The notes beneath the pieces are model-generated. The model saw only the letters and a program-made list of their open reading frames with translations. It did no database searches and was not told where the DNA came from. The position numbers were made by a program, and so were the translations under genes. A DNA stretch of 64,000 nucleotides from Vesta saturnalis (lineage: Eukaryota; Arthropoda; Insecta; Coleoptera; Lampyridae): contig JARFJB010001986.1 of NCBI GenBank assembly GCA_036346205.1, positions 1,145,904 to 1,209,903 on the forward strand, in the 5' to 3' direction. Shown in pieces: positions 34,358 to 43,455 of the stretch (position 1 is its first letter; each line of letters begins with the position of its first letter).

Positions 34358-34906
34358 ATAATTACTATTATTAACATTATAACTAAAATTATACCCAATT
34401 CTTTCCATGTGAACGTTACTACAGGTTGCTTGCTTGCATTTACTTTTGTTCATAACGTAACTAGGTGACACTATTTAATGTTTACTACATACTGCTTAAT
34501 AATTAAATTTCAATAAATACTATTACGATATCTAATTCTAATTAAGGGCACATCAGGTCACTGCGTATACGCACACCATGTGTGAAGGCTCTCAGAACCC
34601 TAACTCCGTATGTATGTACGCTGGGAATCTATAATTACTATTATTAACATTATAACTAAAATTATACCCAATTCTTTCCATGTGAACGTTACTACAGGTT
34701 GCTTGCTTGCATTTACTTTTGTTCATAACGTAACTAGGTGACACTATTTAATGTTTACTACATACTGCTTAATAATTAAATTGCAATAAATACTATTACG
34801 ATATCTAATTCTAATTAAGGGCACATCAGGTCACTGCGTATACGCACACCATGTGTGAAGGCTCTCAGAACCCTAACTCCGTATGTATGTACGCTGGGAA
34901 TCTATG
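34358..34906. repeat. Near-perfect 273-bp tandem duplication
   Basis: ATAATTACTATTATTAACAT at 34358 is repeated at 34631, and all the intervening sequence matches to the end of CGCTGGGAATCTAT near 34905. I see one substitution (AAATTTCAAT against AAATTGCAAT). The unit contains the palindrome GCGTATACGC. The high identity implies a recent event. Confidence 0.96.
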
Positions 34907-35451
34907 ATTGTGACTGAAGAAGCTTGGAAAGCTCAAGCAGCCCGCCCTCCCTCTTGAGGAGGGAATAAAACACGAGATCTCTTCCTTTCCTTTTTTACGG
35001 ATTAAAAAACATAATAAAATATGTGAATGTAAAAGAAATCTTATAGATAACATAAGGACTAGCCAGAAAGAGAGCAAGTGCTTATACTACTGAAATGTAC
35101 CCCAGAACACAATACTTAGATTTGTGTGTGCCAGATACGCTAGAGGTGTATCAAAAAAAAATTAGAACAGATAAAATGAAATATAATAAATATCTAATAA
35201 AATACCGAAGCATAGTCGTATCTGAACAATGGTGGACGGATATTGCGTCTTAGGCATCTATCAATAACGAAATCACAACAATAGTATTCTGGTATTTTTA
35301 CACATATAAATTAAATAGCATCAAAGGAAATAACAATCACTGTTCTAAAAGCAAAACATTTAATTTCGTTATTAGCTAGCTTTGTACTTTACCATCAAAA
35401 CTTTCGTGAAAAGTCTGGAACACTGGAACTGTAGCAGGATCTGTAACAAAC

Positions 35452-35578
35452 AAAATACACCCACGTACCATACAAAATTAAAACACCAAACGCATTTCGA
35501 TAGCTACGCTATCATCATCAGCGGTCGACCGAAACGCGTTCCGTGTTTTAATTTTATGCAGTACGTGGGTGTATTTTT
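35452..35578. repeat. Head-to-head pair of Penelope-type tails
   Basis: Left arm AAAATACACCCACGTACC... to ATTTCG (35452-35499) and right arm CGAAACGCGTTCC... to GTACGTGGGTGTATTTTT (35530-35578) are reverse complements with about six differences. The 30-bp centre holds the hammerhead helix II of the left copy and the palindrome GGTCGACC. The arms match the tail at 15482-15565. Confidence 0.85.
35485..35525 (-). ncRNA. Hammerhead-ribozyme-like motif
   Basis: Minus strand: ACCG, CTGATGA, T, GATAGC, GTA, GCTATC, GAA, ATGCGT, T, TGGT. The invariant CTGATGA and GAA are both intact. Helix II is a perfect 6 bp and helix I is ACCG/TGGT (4 bp with one wobble). Helix III would be the nearly self-complementary ATGCGT, giving a GTT cleavage triplet. 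One extra base precedes helix II. Confidence 0.6.
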
Positions 35579-35787
35579 TTTGATCAAAACTTTCATATAA
35601 CATTCTTCAATAAGCATAGAAAGTATTGTAAACAAATCTAACTTCAGTAAATAAATGCTGACTTGTTAAGCTGTGTACTTTCAATAAACAATACGTAGTA
35701 ATGGTGGCTAACGACAAGGTATTTAATAAAGTTACAGTTTATTATCATGTAATAAATGAAAATGCAAATCTTTATGACTCACTCAAA

Positions 35788-36034
35788 ATTAAAATACTGG
35801 AGGGCGAAAAGCTGAGGCAAGTTTTCCATAGGCGCGGGTTTTCTTGAAAACATATTCCCGGGACAAACTTTCGAAGGCGTCTTATCTGGAACGAATTTTT
35901 GACGTTGGGTTTTCTAGAGGAGGATATTTCCAGGCGAATATTCTGGAGAGAATTTTCCAGGGCAAATTTACCTGAAGGTGAATATACTGAGGCGAATGTA
36001 CTAGGGTAAATTTTCCGGGGCGACGAATTTTCTT
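35788..36034. repeat. Degenerate 14-bp minisatellite, about 16 units
   Basis: Consensus TTTTCYRGGGCGAA. Clear units include TATTTCCAGGCGAA, TATTCTGGAGAGAA, TTTTCCAGGGCAAA, TATACTGAGGCGAA and TGTACTAGGGTAAA in direct succession; the earlier units are more diverged. Confidence 0.8.
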
Positions 36035-36439
36035 ACAATCCTTTTTTGATTATATTTCAATATAATTCAGATGATCCTGATACGCATCCAAACGTACTTT
36101 CGTTACAAATCTAACGGTTGTTGAACTATAACTAATTGTAATTTCACGTTCGTAACGAGAAAGACATGTTTGGTAAATCCAATATATTCACCCTATTTTT
36201 TAATCAAATTTGGATGTGATTAGGATTACGGTGTTGGTCTAGAAAATAAAATTTAGGTGAAATTTAATGCAACACCTAGAAATTAAAGTTCTTGAAAAAA
36301 AAGAAGTAAATAAAACCATTCTGACTGAAGATTTCCAAATTAACGTATTCCCTCAAGTATTATAAGGCTTAGAGTAAATCGAATTAGTAAGTAACACATA
36401 TAGGAAAAAAGCATCTTTCAACTTCACCAGGATTTAATT

Positions 36440-36600
36440 CAAAATTGTTATGAAGCAATAGCTGTATCTTGTCAATAACGTTACTAAAACTCAAGAAGAA
36501 ATATTTTTTCAACAATTTCCTGTTCCCGGACGAAGCAACTTTTCACAAAGGATTTTATAAATAGACATAATATGTATTATTTTCTAACCAATCCGTATAT
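36440..36600 (+). pseudogene. Tc1/mariner-superfamily transposase, small fragment
   Basis: EIFFNNFLFPDEATFHK followed by GFYK corresponds to the first-Asp block of the element at 55.8 kb (FFKHILMTDEATFHKNGF). About 100 bp is recognisable. The rest of 36.03-36.84 kb is unassigned. Confidence 0.5.
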
Positions 36601-36841
36601 ACTCCAGTAAGATGAACAGCCATACCTCACAAAATGTTGAGTCGGCCTTACAACTATGCGTGTTTCGAGAGGTTTAAACAACAACTCTTCTACTGTTTTA
36701 TTAAGTTTCTATTGTCTTATAGTTACTCTATTAAGATTTGTTTCTATTAAGGTGCTGAAATGTTCGATTAGTTTCCGCTATCAGTTAATAGGTATCTTGT
36801 TAAATATAAAGTTACTAGATAAATATATTTCTGTATTATAA

Positions 36842-37483
36842 ATGTTTGGTAACTGTGGTTTCCTATTACTGGAGTTTATCGGCCTATTATCACAGTTAGT
36901 ATTCCCCTGAGCGTTCTGGTCGATTTGAAGGCAGTGCGTATCTTGTATTTGCTGCCTATCCTTCGTATTTTGTCAGAGGTACCTTGTATATATGGTATTA
37001 TCACTGTATATTTAGGTTCTTCTTTGTCGGTTACCCTTTCCGTGTTTAGGTTCGGTGTTAGATCGGGGTAGCCATTTTTTTTTAGTGTTCTAGCGATATT
37101 TTCTTTTTCTTTGTTCAGGTCCTCTTGTTTTGAGCATATTGTTTTTGCTCCATCGTACAAGCATTTTGCCACGTCTAACTTCACGTTTTTGTGGTGATTG
37201 GAGTTGTAGTGTAGGTACCTCCCCTTGTGGGTAGGTTTCCTGTATACACTTGTCGTGAAAGTGTTGTCATTCTTGTGTACAAGTACATCCATGAATGGCA
37301 GTTTTTGTTCCGACTCCAATTCTATTGTGAATTTGATGGAGGTGCGCGGCTATTTAGATGATCTAGGAATTCATCTAGCCTATGCTTGCCGTGTTGCCAA
37401 ACTACGAAGGTATCGTCCACATATCTAAGCCACATCCTTGGTTTTTCTGTGAATTCGGATATCGCTTGGTCTTCAAAGTCTTC

Positions 37484-37544
<61 letters not shown>

Positions 37545-37640
37545 ACCACTATGGGTGATAATGGCGAACCCATCGCGATTTCAGAAAGTACCAGCTCGAA
37601 CACCAATCCAACGAGATTAGAGAAACCATTTGAAATCGAG
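36842..37640 (-). pseudogene. Penelope-like reverse transcriptase, copy 1 (minus)
   Basis: On the minus strand, IAMGSPLSPIVVNIY (RT motif B region) leads directly into a (YI)n stretch encoded by TA repeats, then VEDFEDQAISEFTEKPRM and WLRYVDDTFVVWQHGKH with the catalytic YVDD intact. After a frame change near 37320 it continues as EQKLPFMDVLVHKNDNTF, TTSVYRKPTHKGRYLHYNSN and YKIRTAFKSTRTLRG. These are diagnostic of PLE RT. The fingers are missing (5' truncated at about 37640) and the GIY-YIG domain is absent after TLRGILT. It lies head to head with copy 2. Confidence 0.92.
37486..37542. repeat. (TA)n expansion inside PLE RT copy 1
   Basis: A TA tract of about 57 bp lies between the codons for NIY and (M/V)EDFE. 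The reading frame is kept through the tract, adding about 18 alternating Tyr-Ile residues between RT motifs B and C. Confidence 0.95.
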
Positions 37641-38687
37641 TATACGAACTAGACTTTGATAGGATAAACACGGCTACCAGAAGTAAATATTCGAAGACCA
37701 AGACAATACACAAGTAAATTTAGCAGAGGAAACTCGAACCAACCAACATCAATAAAAAAAAGACTGCCATAAACATCTCTAAACGACAGTTGAACGAAAA
37801 CGAAATGCAGGTTCTGGACAAAGGCTTGAACTATGCGATAACACCGATGTATATTCCGAAAGTAGATTTAATAACCGCAGTCGAAGAAACAGCTATGAAA
37901 TTAGATCCTGAAGAAGCCGAAGAATACAGAAGTAAGGTTAGATCAGTCCTAGATTCATCTAGGCGAACTAAACCTAACCTCTCTAACCTAGAAAGGAGAG
38001 CGGTAATTTCCCTTAAGAATGACCCAACGATCAAAATTCTTCCGGCAGACAAAAGAAACGCGACTGTGGTAATGGATATGGACACTTACGACAGTAAGAT
38101 CCAAGAACTACTAGACGGGGGCGAGTACAAACAAATACCGAAACACCCCACACCATCAATCGAAAGACGGATATACCTGACGCTGGCAAAACAGAAGGGG
38201 GAGTTCTCCGATTACCAGAGAACTAGACTTATCCCAGACTACAGCAAACCTCCGCATTTGTACGGCCTACCAAAGATTCACTAAGAAGGAATTCCTCTGA
38301 GACCAATTGTGAGCTCGAGAAATTCACCCTGTCACCCATCAGGACACTATCTGCTAGGTATCATCACACCCTTATCGGGAAAAGCCGAGTCTCTGGTCAA
38401 GAATACGCAGCACTTCGTGGAAACCATCAGAAACTTCCAACCGAACCACGAAGAAATACTGGTAAGCTTCGACATTGTGAGTCTATTCACAAATGTGCCT
38501 ACCGATAAGGCACTAACTATCATAAGGGACAAGCTGGAAAAGGATGAAACGTTAGACGAACGCACGCAACTCTCGGTAAACACAATAATGAAACTTCTGA
38601 CAATATGCATTAGAACTACATACTTCCAGGTAGAAGACAAATTCTACTAACAAGAGTTTGGGATGGCGATGGGTTCCCACTCATACT

Positions 38688-38689
<2 letters not shown>

Positions 38690-38768
<79 letters not shown>
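38690..38768. repeat. (TA)n expansion inside PLE RT copy 2
   Basis: A TA tract of about 78 bp ends at ATATATATGGAAGACTTTGA, the same codon position as in copy 1 (before EDFE). Confidence 0.95.
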
Positions 38769-38770
<2 letters not shown>

Positions 38771-39385
38771 AAGACTTTGAATACCAAGCGATATCCGAAT
38801 TCACAGAAAAACCAAGAATGTGGCTTAGATACGTGGACGATGCCTTCGTAGTTTGACAACACGGCAAGCATAGGCTAGATGAATTCCTAGATCATCTAAA
38901 CAGCCGAGCACCCTCCATCAAATTCACAATGGAATTGGATTCGGAACAAAAACTCCCATTCCTGGATGTACTTGTACACAGGGACGACAACACTTTCACG
39001 ACAAGTGTATACAGGAAACCTACCCACACGGGGAGGTACCTACACTACAACTCCATTCACCACAAAAACGTGAGGTTAGGCGTGGAGAAAGGTTGTACGA
39101 TAGAGCAAAATCAATATGCTCAAAACAAGAGATCCTGAACAAAGAAAAAGAAAATATCGCTAGAACACTCAAAGAAAATGGCTACCCCGATCTAACACCT
39201 AACCTAAACAGAGAAAGGGTAACCGAAAAAGAAGAACCTAAATATACAAGGTACCTCAGACAAAATACAAAGGATAGGCAGCAAATACAAGATATGCACT
39301 GCCTTCAAATCGACCAGAACGCTCAGAGGAATACTAACCAAAAGCAAACCATACAATGAAGATCAGTTCTAAAAAATATATATTC

Positions 39386-39460
39386 GATTACTCAGTGGCT
39401 CATCGGTAAAGGTGTCAGACTAGTAAGTGAAAGGTACCAAGTTCGAATCTGAGAGTAGTC
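39386..39460 (+). other. tRNA-like sequence in PLE tail
   Basis: 75 nt, tRNA size. GATTACTC (39386-39393) and GAGTAGTC (39453-39460) form an 8-bp acceptor-like stem with one G-T. TGGCTCATCGGTAAAGG fits the Pol III A box and GTTCGAATC the B box and T loop. A TGGC/GTCA D-stem is possible. The T-stem and anticodon stem do not pair well, so it is not a functional tRNA. It could be a SINE head or a component of the element. Confidence 0.5.
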
Positions 39461-39510
39461 AAGTGCTTGGAAAAAAATTATATATAACATATGAAAAACA
39501 GTCCTTCTCA

Positions 39511-39560
39511 GGACTAAGCCTGATGACGAAAGCAGTGTCCGCTTCCGAAACGTCGCGCTC
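39511..39560 (+). ncRNA. Hammerhead-ribozyme-like motif in the tail of PLE copy 2
   Basis: CTGATGA (39520-39526), C, GAAAGC, a 7-nt loop, GCTTCC (one mismatch in helix II), GAA (39547-39549), the self-complementary ACGT, then C, giving a GTC cleavage triplet. Helix I is weak: only GC/GC is certain. The core nucleotides are all intact. Penelope-like elements are known to carry hammerhead motifs in their terminal repeats, which fits the position. Confidence 0.6.
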
Positions 39561-39821
39561 AAAAAGCATGAACTGTGGAAATAGGCCGATAAACTCCACT
39601 AAAATAAATCTAACCAATTCAACAGAAGACTATTCAATCCGAAAACTGTCATACATCTACCATCTAATGTCAATTGTACGTTAACCAGCCAACCATGAGA
39701 AATGAAAATACTGTAAAATTACTAAACAATCCGCCATATTGGGGGCAAAATATTTCTAAGTTTTTCCAGCACATTGGCCTTATGGATTGCGGTACTTCCT
39801 GTATCTAATAACTTCAGTTAG

Positions 39822-39910
39822 ATCACGCTATGGTCGCATTCACGCGATCTGCATATTACATTGTTCTCTTTTTATAACAGTGTTGGTCTTTAATATAGAT
39901 TTTTCTCTGT
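39822..39910 (+). repeat. Part of the 5' LTR of the BEL/Pao element
   Basis: Matches 47540-47612 over about 90 bp with gaps. It contains a TTTTTATAAC box. The exact LTR ends are not visible. Confidence 0.6.
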
Positions 39911-40264
39911 ATGCGTGTTTTTTTTTGTGTGCATCCCAGTAAGGTATTGGTCCTTTAACAACGACTAGTAAAGTCAATCATCTAGTTAGTGACAAACTGT
40001 GTTGCACTGAAGTGACAGATTGGAACTTTGAGGATTTCAGTGTGCATTTTGGGACGTGAATAATAGTACCAGGAAAAAAAATGTTACAAGTGTAAAAGAC
40101 ATGATTTTTAACACTTTTTGATTTAAACTATTTTATACATAAAAGGACTTTTCAAAATAATTTGTGTTTGTTAGCTTAGTGCAGTCGTTGTAAAAAGAAC
40201 GAGAAACTTACATATCAAATATTCAATAGAGAATAGCTGTAGTTTATATACTTAGTAATACGCA

Positions 40265-41418
40265 ATGGATAAAGTCAACCAACTAATTAACTTCAAAATG
40301 AAATAATGGATCAGACCAATTATGGCAAAACACCAAAGCCAGAATTACTCTAAGTTATTTGCATACTCGTTTAGAAAATTTAGAAACTAATTGGAATGCA
40401 TTTCAAACGTCTCTCGAACATCTGGTTACGAACATTCGCAAAGAATCACGCACCACAATGGGTCTTTTTAAATAAAAACTTATACGATACATGCGATGAA
40501 ATGTATATATCGTTCAAAAGCGAATTGAAAGCAAAGATAAACGACTTACGTGCTACATAGACCTCGACTATATTAGAACAAAAAAAAAACAACTACCAAA
40601 ATCAAAATGCTGATGATAAACATGCCTCACTTTTCGGAGAAATACACTGAATGGCCATCGTTTCATGATCTATTTAATTCTATCATACAAATTAACGATT
40701 CCCTTGACGATGTTCTGAAGCTCAATTATTTAAAATCGAGCTTATCAGGTGAGGCTGAACAGTTACTGAAAAATAGGTACAACAGCCAAAGACATATGGA
40801 AATATTACATCAAAGTCAGCCTTTCATATTAAACAAATATTTGATGTCCTCAGCTCATTGAAGAATATCGGCTTACCTACGAAATCATGGGATGTCATTA
40901 TAATATATCTGACCGTAACTAAATTATACCCTGAAAGTCGTCACTTGTGTGAACAATTTATTTCATCTAATAGAGAAGAATTTCCATCTTTTGACACTTT
41001 AAAAGGATTTTTGGAAAAGAGATTTAGATCACTAATAATGGTTGCACGTACAACCAAATCAGCAAGATCTAAAACATTTTACACAAATGTAGGGATCGGT
41101 ATGTGCTCATTCTGTAAAGAAGATCATTGCATTCCCCAATGCAAGAAATTTACCAAATTACAACATCTAGAGAGACCCAAGTTCATACCCAATCATTCAG
41201 CTAGTAAATGTATGAGGAAGACGTCATGTGGGATATCCCACAAGAAACACCAATTTTTACTCCACCCTGAAAGAAAGGAGGAGTCTGTAAAGGAAGATCA
41301 TCATAAAGGCTCGCGACAAAACGTAGTATCGCATTTCGTTAATCGACCTAGCCACAGCACTTGTATATGTGACTTCACGTCGTTAGGGACAAAGCCACGT
41401 CTACCGTGCCTTCATTGA
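40265..41418 (+). pseudogene. BEL/Pao gag
   Basis: It starts near ATG 40265 (MDKVNQLINFKMK). After frame changes, NMPHFSEKYTEWPSFHDLFN and SLDDVLKLNYLKSSLSGEAE are the conserved DUF1759 region of BEL/Pao Gag. KNIGLPTKSWDVIIIYLTVT follows. The zinc-knuckle end is visible as CSFCKEDHCIPQCKKF and CGISHKKHQFLLHPE. Three or more frameshifts are needed to read it through. It forms the capsid of the retroelement particle in active copies. Confidence 0.9.
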
Positions 41419-41662
41419 CTAGAGATGACAGGCCTCGTTCGTCACAGCAGACCATGTTCAAACATTGGTTTTGAAGAAGACCAAAATCAACGGCGCAGTC
41501 TATGGATTGAGTGAAAGAAATTCACTTCATACCAAGTACACGTAGAAATTCAACTGCAGTCAAGACACAACCCAAACTTCACTGCACTGGTTAGAGATTA
41601 CATTCTATAATAATAAATTGTAAACTAATTAAAATACTTAGTTCTTTTTTTATATTTTACAC

Positions 41663-41710
41663 AAATCTATACGCTTCGATAATAATTACAGTTATCGTCC
41701 TCAGTAGTTT
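41663..41710 (-). ncRNA. Hammerhead-ribozyme-like motif
   Basis: Minus strand: AAACTA, CTGAGGA, C, GATAAC, TGTAATT, ATTATC, GAA, GCGT, A, TAGATTT. CTGAGGA fits CTGANGA; GAA is intact. Helix I pairs CTA/TAG plus three A-T pairs beyond one mismatch; helix II has one mismatch. The cleavage triplet would be GTA. Confidence 0.55.
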
Positions 41711-41801
41711 TCATATTTTTCATATTTCGTATTTGGTGTATTTTATGAAAACGTTTTCATATTTTTCATATTTCATAAAATCATCTTAAACAATCCTTAA
41801 A

Positions 41802-41848
41802 GCACTACTGAGGACGATAACTGTAATTGTTATCGATACGTTTTGTGT
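41802..41848 (+). ncRNA. Hammerhead-ribozyme-like motif, one core change
   Basis: GCACTA, CTGAGGA, C, GATAAC, TGTAATT, GTTATC, GAT, ACGT, T, TTGTGT. Helix I pairs GCAC.A with T.GTGT and helix II is perfect. The third residue of GAA is T, which should abolish activity. Confidence 0.5.
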
Positions 41849-41909
41849 AAAATATAAATACAAAAATACACTATTAATAACTCAAAACGCGAAGTATTTT
41901 AATTATGTG

Positions 41910-42185
41910 TAATAATGGTGAAATAGTACTAGCAGATCCAACGTTTCACACACCCAATAAAATACATCCACTACTAGGTGCAGAAGTATATAGTACGATC
42001 ACAGAATCTGGATTGATAAAGAGCCCACCCAGGATTATAACGAAAAAAAACACCACTGGGTTGGACTCTTTTGGGTGATACTAGCAACACTAAACCTGAA
42101 AAACAAAAACAAATTATTATCATGTCTGTATATGTAACAATAATTTAGCAAGAAAATTATGGGAAGTAGAAAATGAAGTACTTAC
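41910..42185 (+). pseudogene. BEL/Pao protease end
   Basis: FHTPNKIHPLLGAEVYSTIT followed by ESGLIKSPPRI and NNLARKLWEVENE matches the segment between the protease and RT of BEL/Pao Pol (typical: ILLGAEVYSSII, LGWILSG, FWEIE). The upstream half of the protease is replaced by the inserted PLE tails. Confidence 0.82.
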
Positions 42186-42785
42186 CTTATAATGATGTAT
42201 AATGGTGCCAGGTATAATGAGGTGGTATAAATGGTATATGGTATAAATCAATGTTTTAAAGCGTTCTCTATACAAATTGTTAAAATAACGAGACATACAT
42301 ACCATTCATTAAAAAATAATGCCGTTGGCTCAGAAGGTAGATTAAAGCAGGCCGGTTCATGCTTTTTGATTTGCTTAATTACCACAAATTTCTGCTTGGT
42401 TATTTCCACTTAACATCAATATAGCAACTTCAATGCAACAATAATATAAGTGATCTCGGACGCCAAGTTATTTTTTTTTTTATTATGCTCGGAATAACAA
42501 ATCGAGGATACAATAAAAAATTCTCCAAAATATCAAAATAAAAAATATACAAACTAGGCTTATTAAGCATTTAAATTTGGTATTATATCTAATAAATCTT
42601 AATAATAGCCTTATACTAGGAAATCATTAGAGTATAAATACCTGTTTAAAAATTTATGTACAACTTTTTGATAACCTCTGGTATCAAAAAGGAATGCGGT
42701 AATTTTAACCAAAGATGATGTAATCTGCGAATCAATGTTGCGCAATATATCATATTTTGTAATCATAAGAATCAAAAATGCCAAA

Positions 42786-42852
42786 AGAGGTAAAAGTAGT
42801 AAAAGTAGTAAAAGTATAAAAGTACCAAAAGTAGGAAAAGTAGGAAAAGTGT
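42786..42852. repeat. Short tandem repeat (GTAAAAGTA)n
   Basis: About seven units of GTAAAAGTA or GGAAAAGTA. Confidence 0.88.
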
Positions 42853-43334
42853 AAAGGTGCCTGCAAAAAGCAAATGTTTTAGATTTTAACATAATACGAG
42901 TTAAATGTATCTTACCATTAAAGCAATGGCATTTTTCACAAAATTTAAGTGGAAACCAAAGATGGCTTCCTGTTTAAAACAGCGTACATCAAGCAATGCT
43001 AAAAATGACGCTCACTCTATCAGGTGATGTTGCGATGCGCTAGAAATATGTGCAGAAAATACTTCTACGAAATGGAAGTATAAACCTTTAAGAAGATATG
43101 CAACTTAAGTTACACCAAAATGCAAATTAAGTTGCCTACCACAACTTATGAATAATTAATTACCAAAAACCCTTTTTCTTATATTTTACAACTAAATGAA
43201 CGAAGAACGTAAAAGATTCGTTACAACCTGTGACAGCAAATTTACAAAAGATGTGCTACGATGTGAAGATACCAACAAACTACAATTACAATTGAAAATA
43301 GAAGACAGAAATAATACTTACTTTTCAAAGATGA

Positions 43335-43455
43335 TATAGAAACATGTAACGGTTCACACGTTGGGCACCATTTTGTAATAGTTCTTTTTGTTCGTCCTAC
43401 TATTGGGGGCTATCTTGTAATGGGTATCATGTTGGGGATTGTTTTGTAACGGGCG
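43335..43455. repeat. Three related units around TTTTGTAAYRG
   Basis: TTGGGCACCATTTTGTAATA, TTGGGGGCTATCTTGTAATG and TTGGGGATTGTTTTGTAACG occur in succession. They may be an LTR edge. Confidence 0.5.

Larger units (their letters stand above)
37640..39690 (+). pseudogene. Penelope-like reverse transcriptase, copy 2 (plus)
   Basis: The N-terminal part (37790-38284) contains ILPADKRNATVVMDMDTYDS and PHLYGLPKIH; a TAA follows. RT continues with GIPLRPIVSSRNSPCHPSG, then EEILVSFDIVSLFTNVPTDK (motif A) and TTYFQVEDKFY. Motif B is damaged (MAMGSHSY), then comes a (TA)n tract and MEDFEYQAISEFTEKPRMW with YVDDAFVV followed by a TGA for Trp. It ends with EQKLPFLDVLVHRDDNTFTT, YRKPTHTGRYLHYNS and KYKIRTAF-like sequence in shifted frames. 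No GIY-YIG domain follows; instead there is a tail with a tRNA-like segment and a hammerhead-like motif. Confidence 0.93.
41627..41908. repeat. Head-to-head pair of Penelope-type tails inside the BEL element
   Basis: Minus-strand tail (41627-41704) and plus-strand tail (41808-41908) share CTACTGAGGACGATAACTGT and AATT.TTATCGA, and end in AAAATACTTA / AAGTATTTTAATTA. The 100-bp centre is rich in TTTCATATTTTTCATA. Confidence 0.85.
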
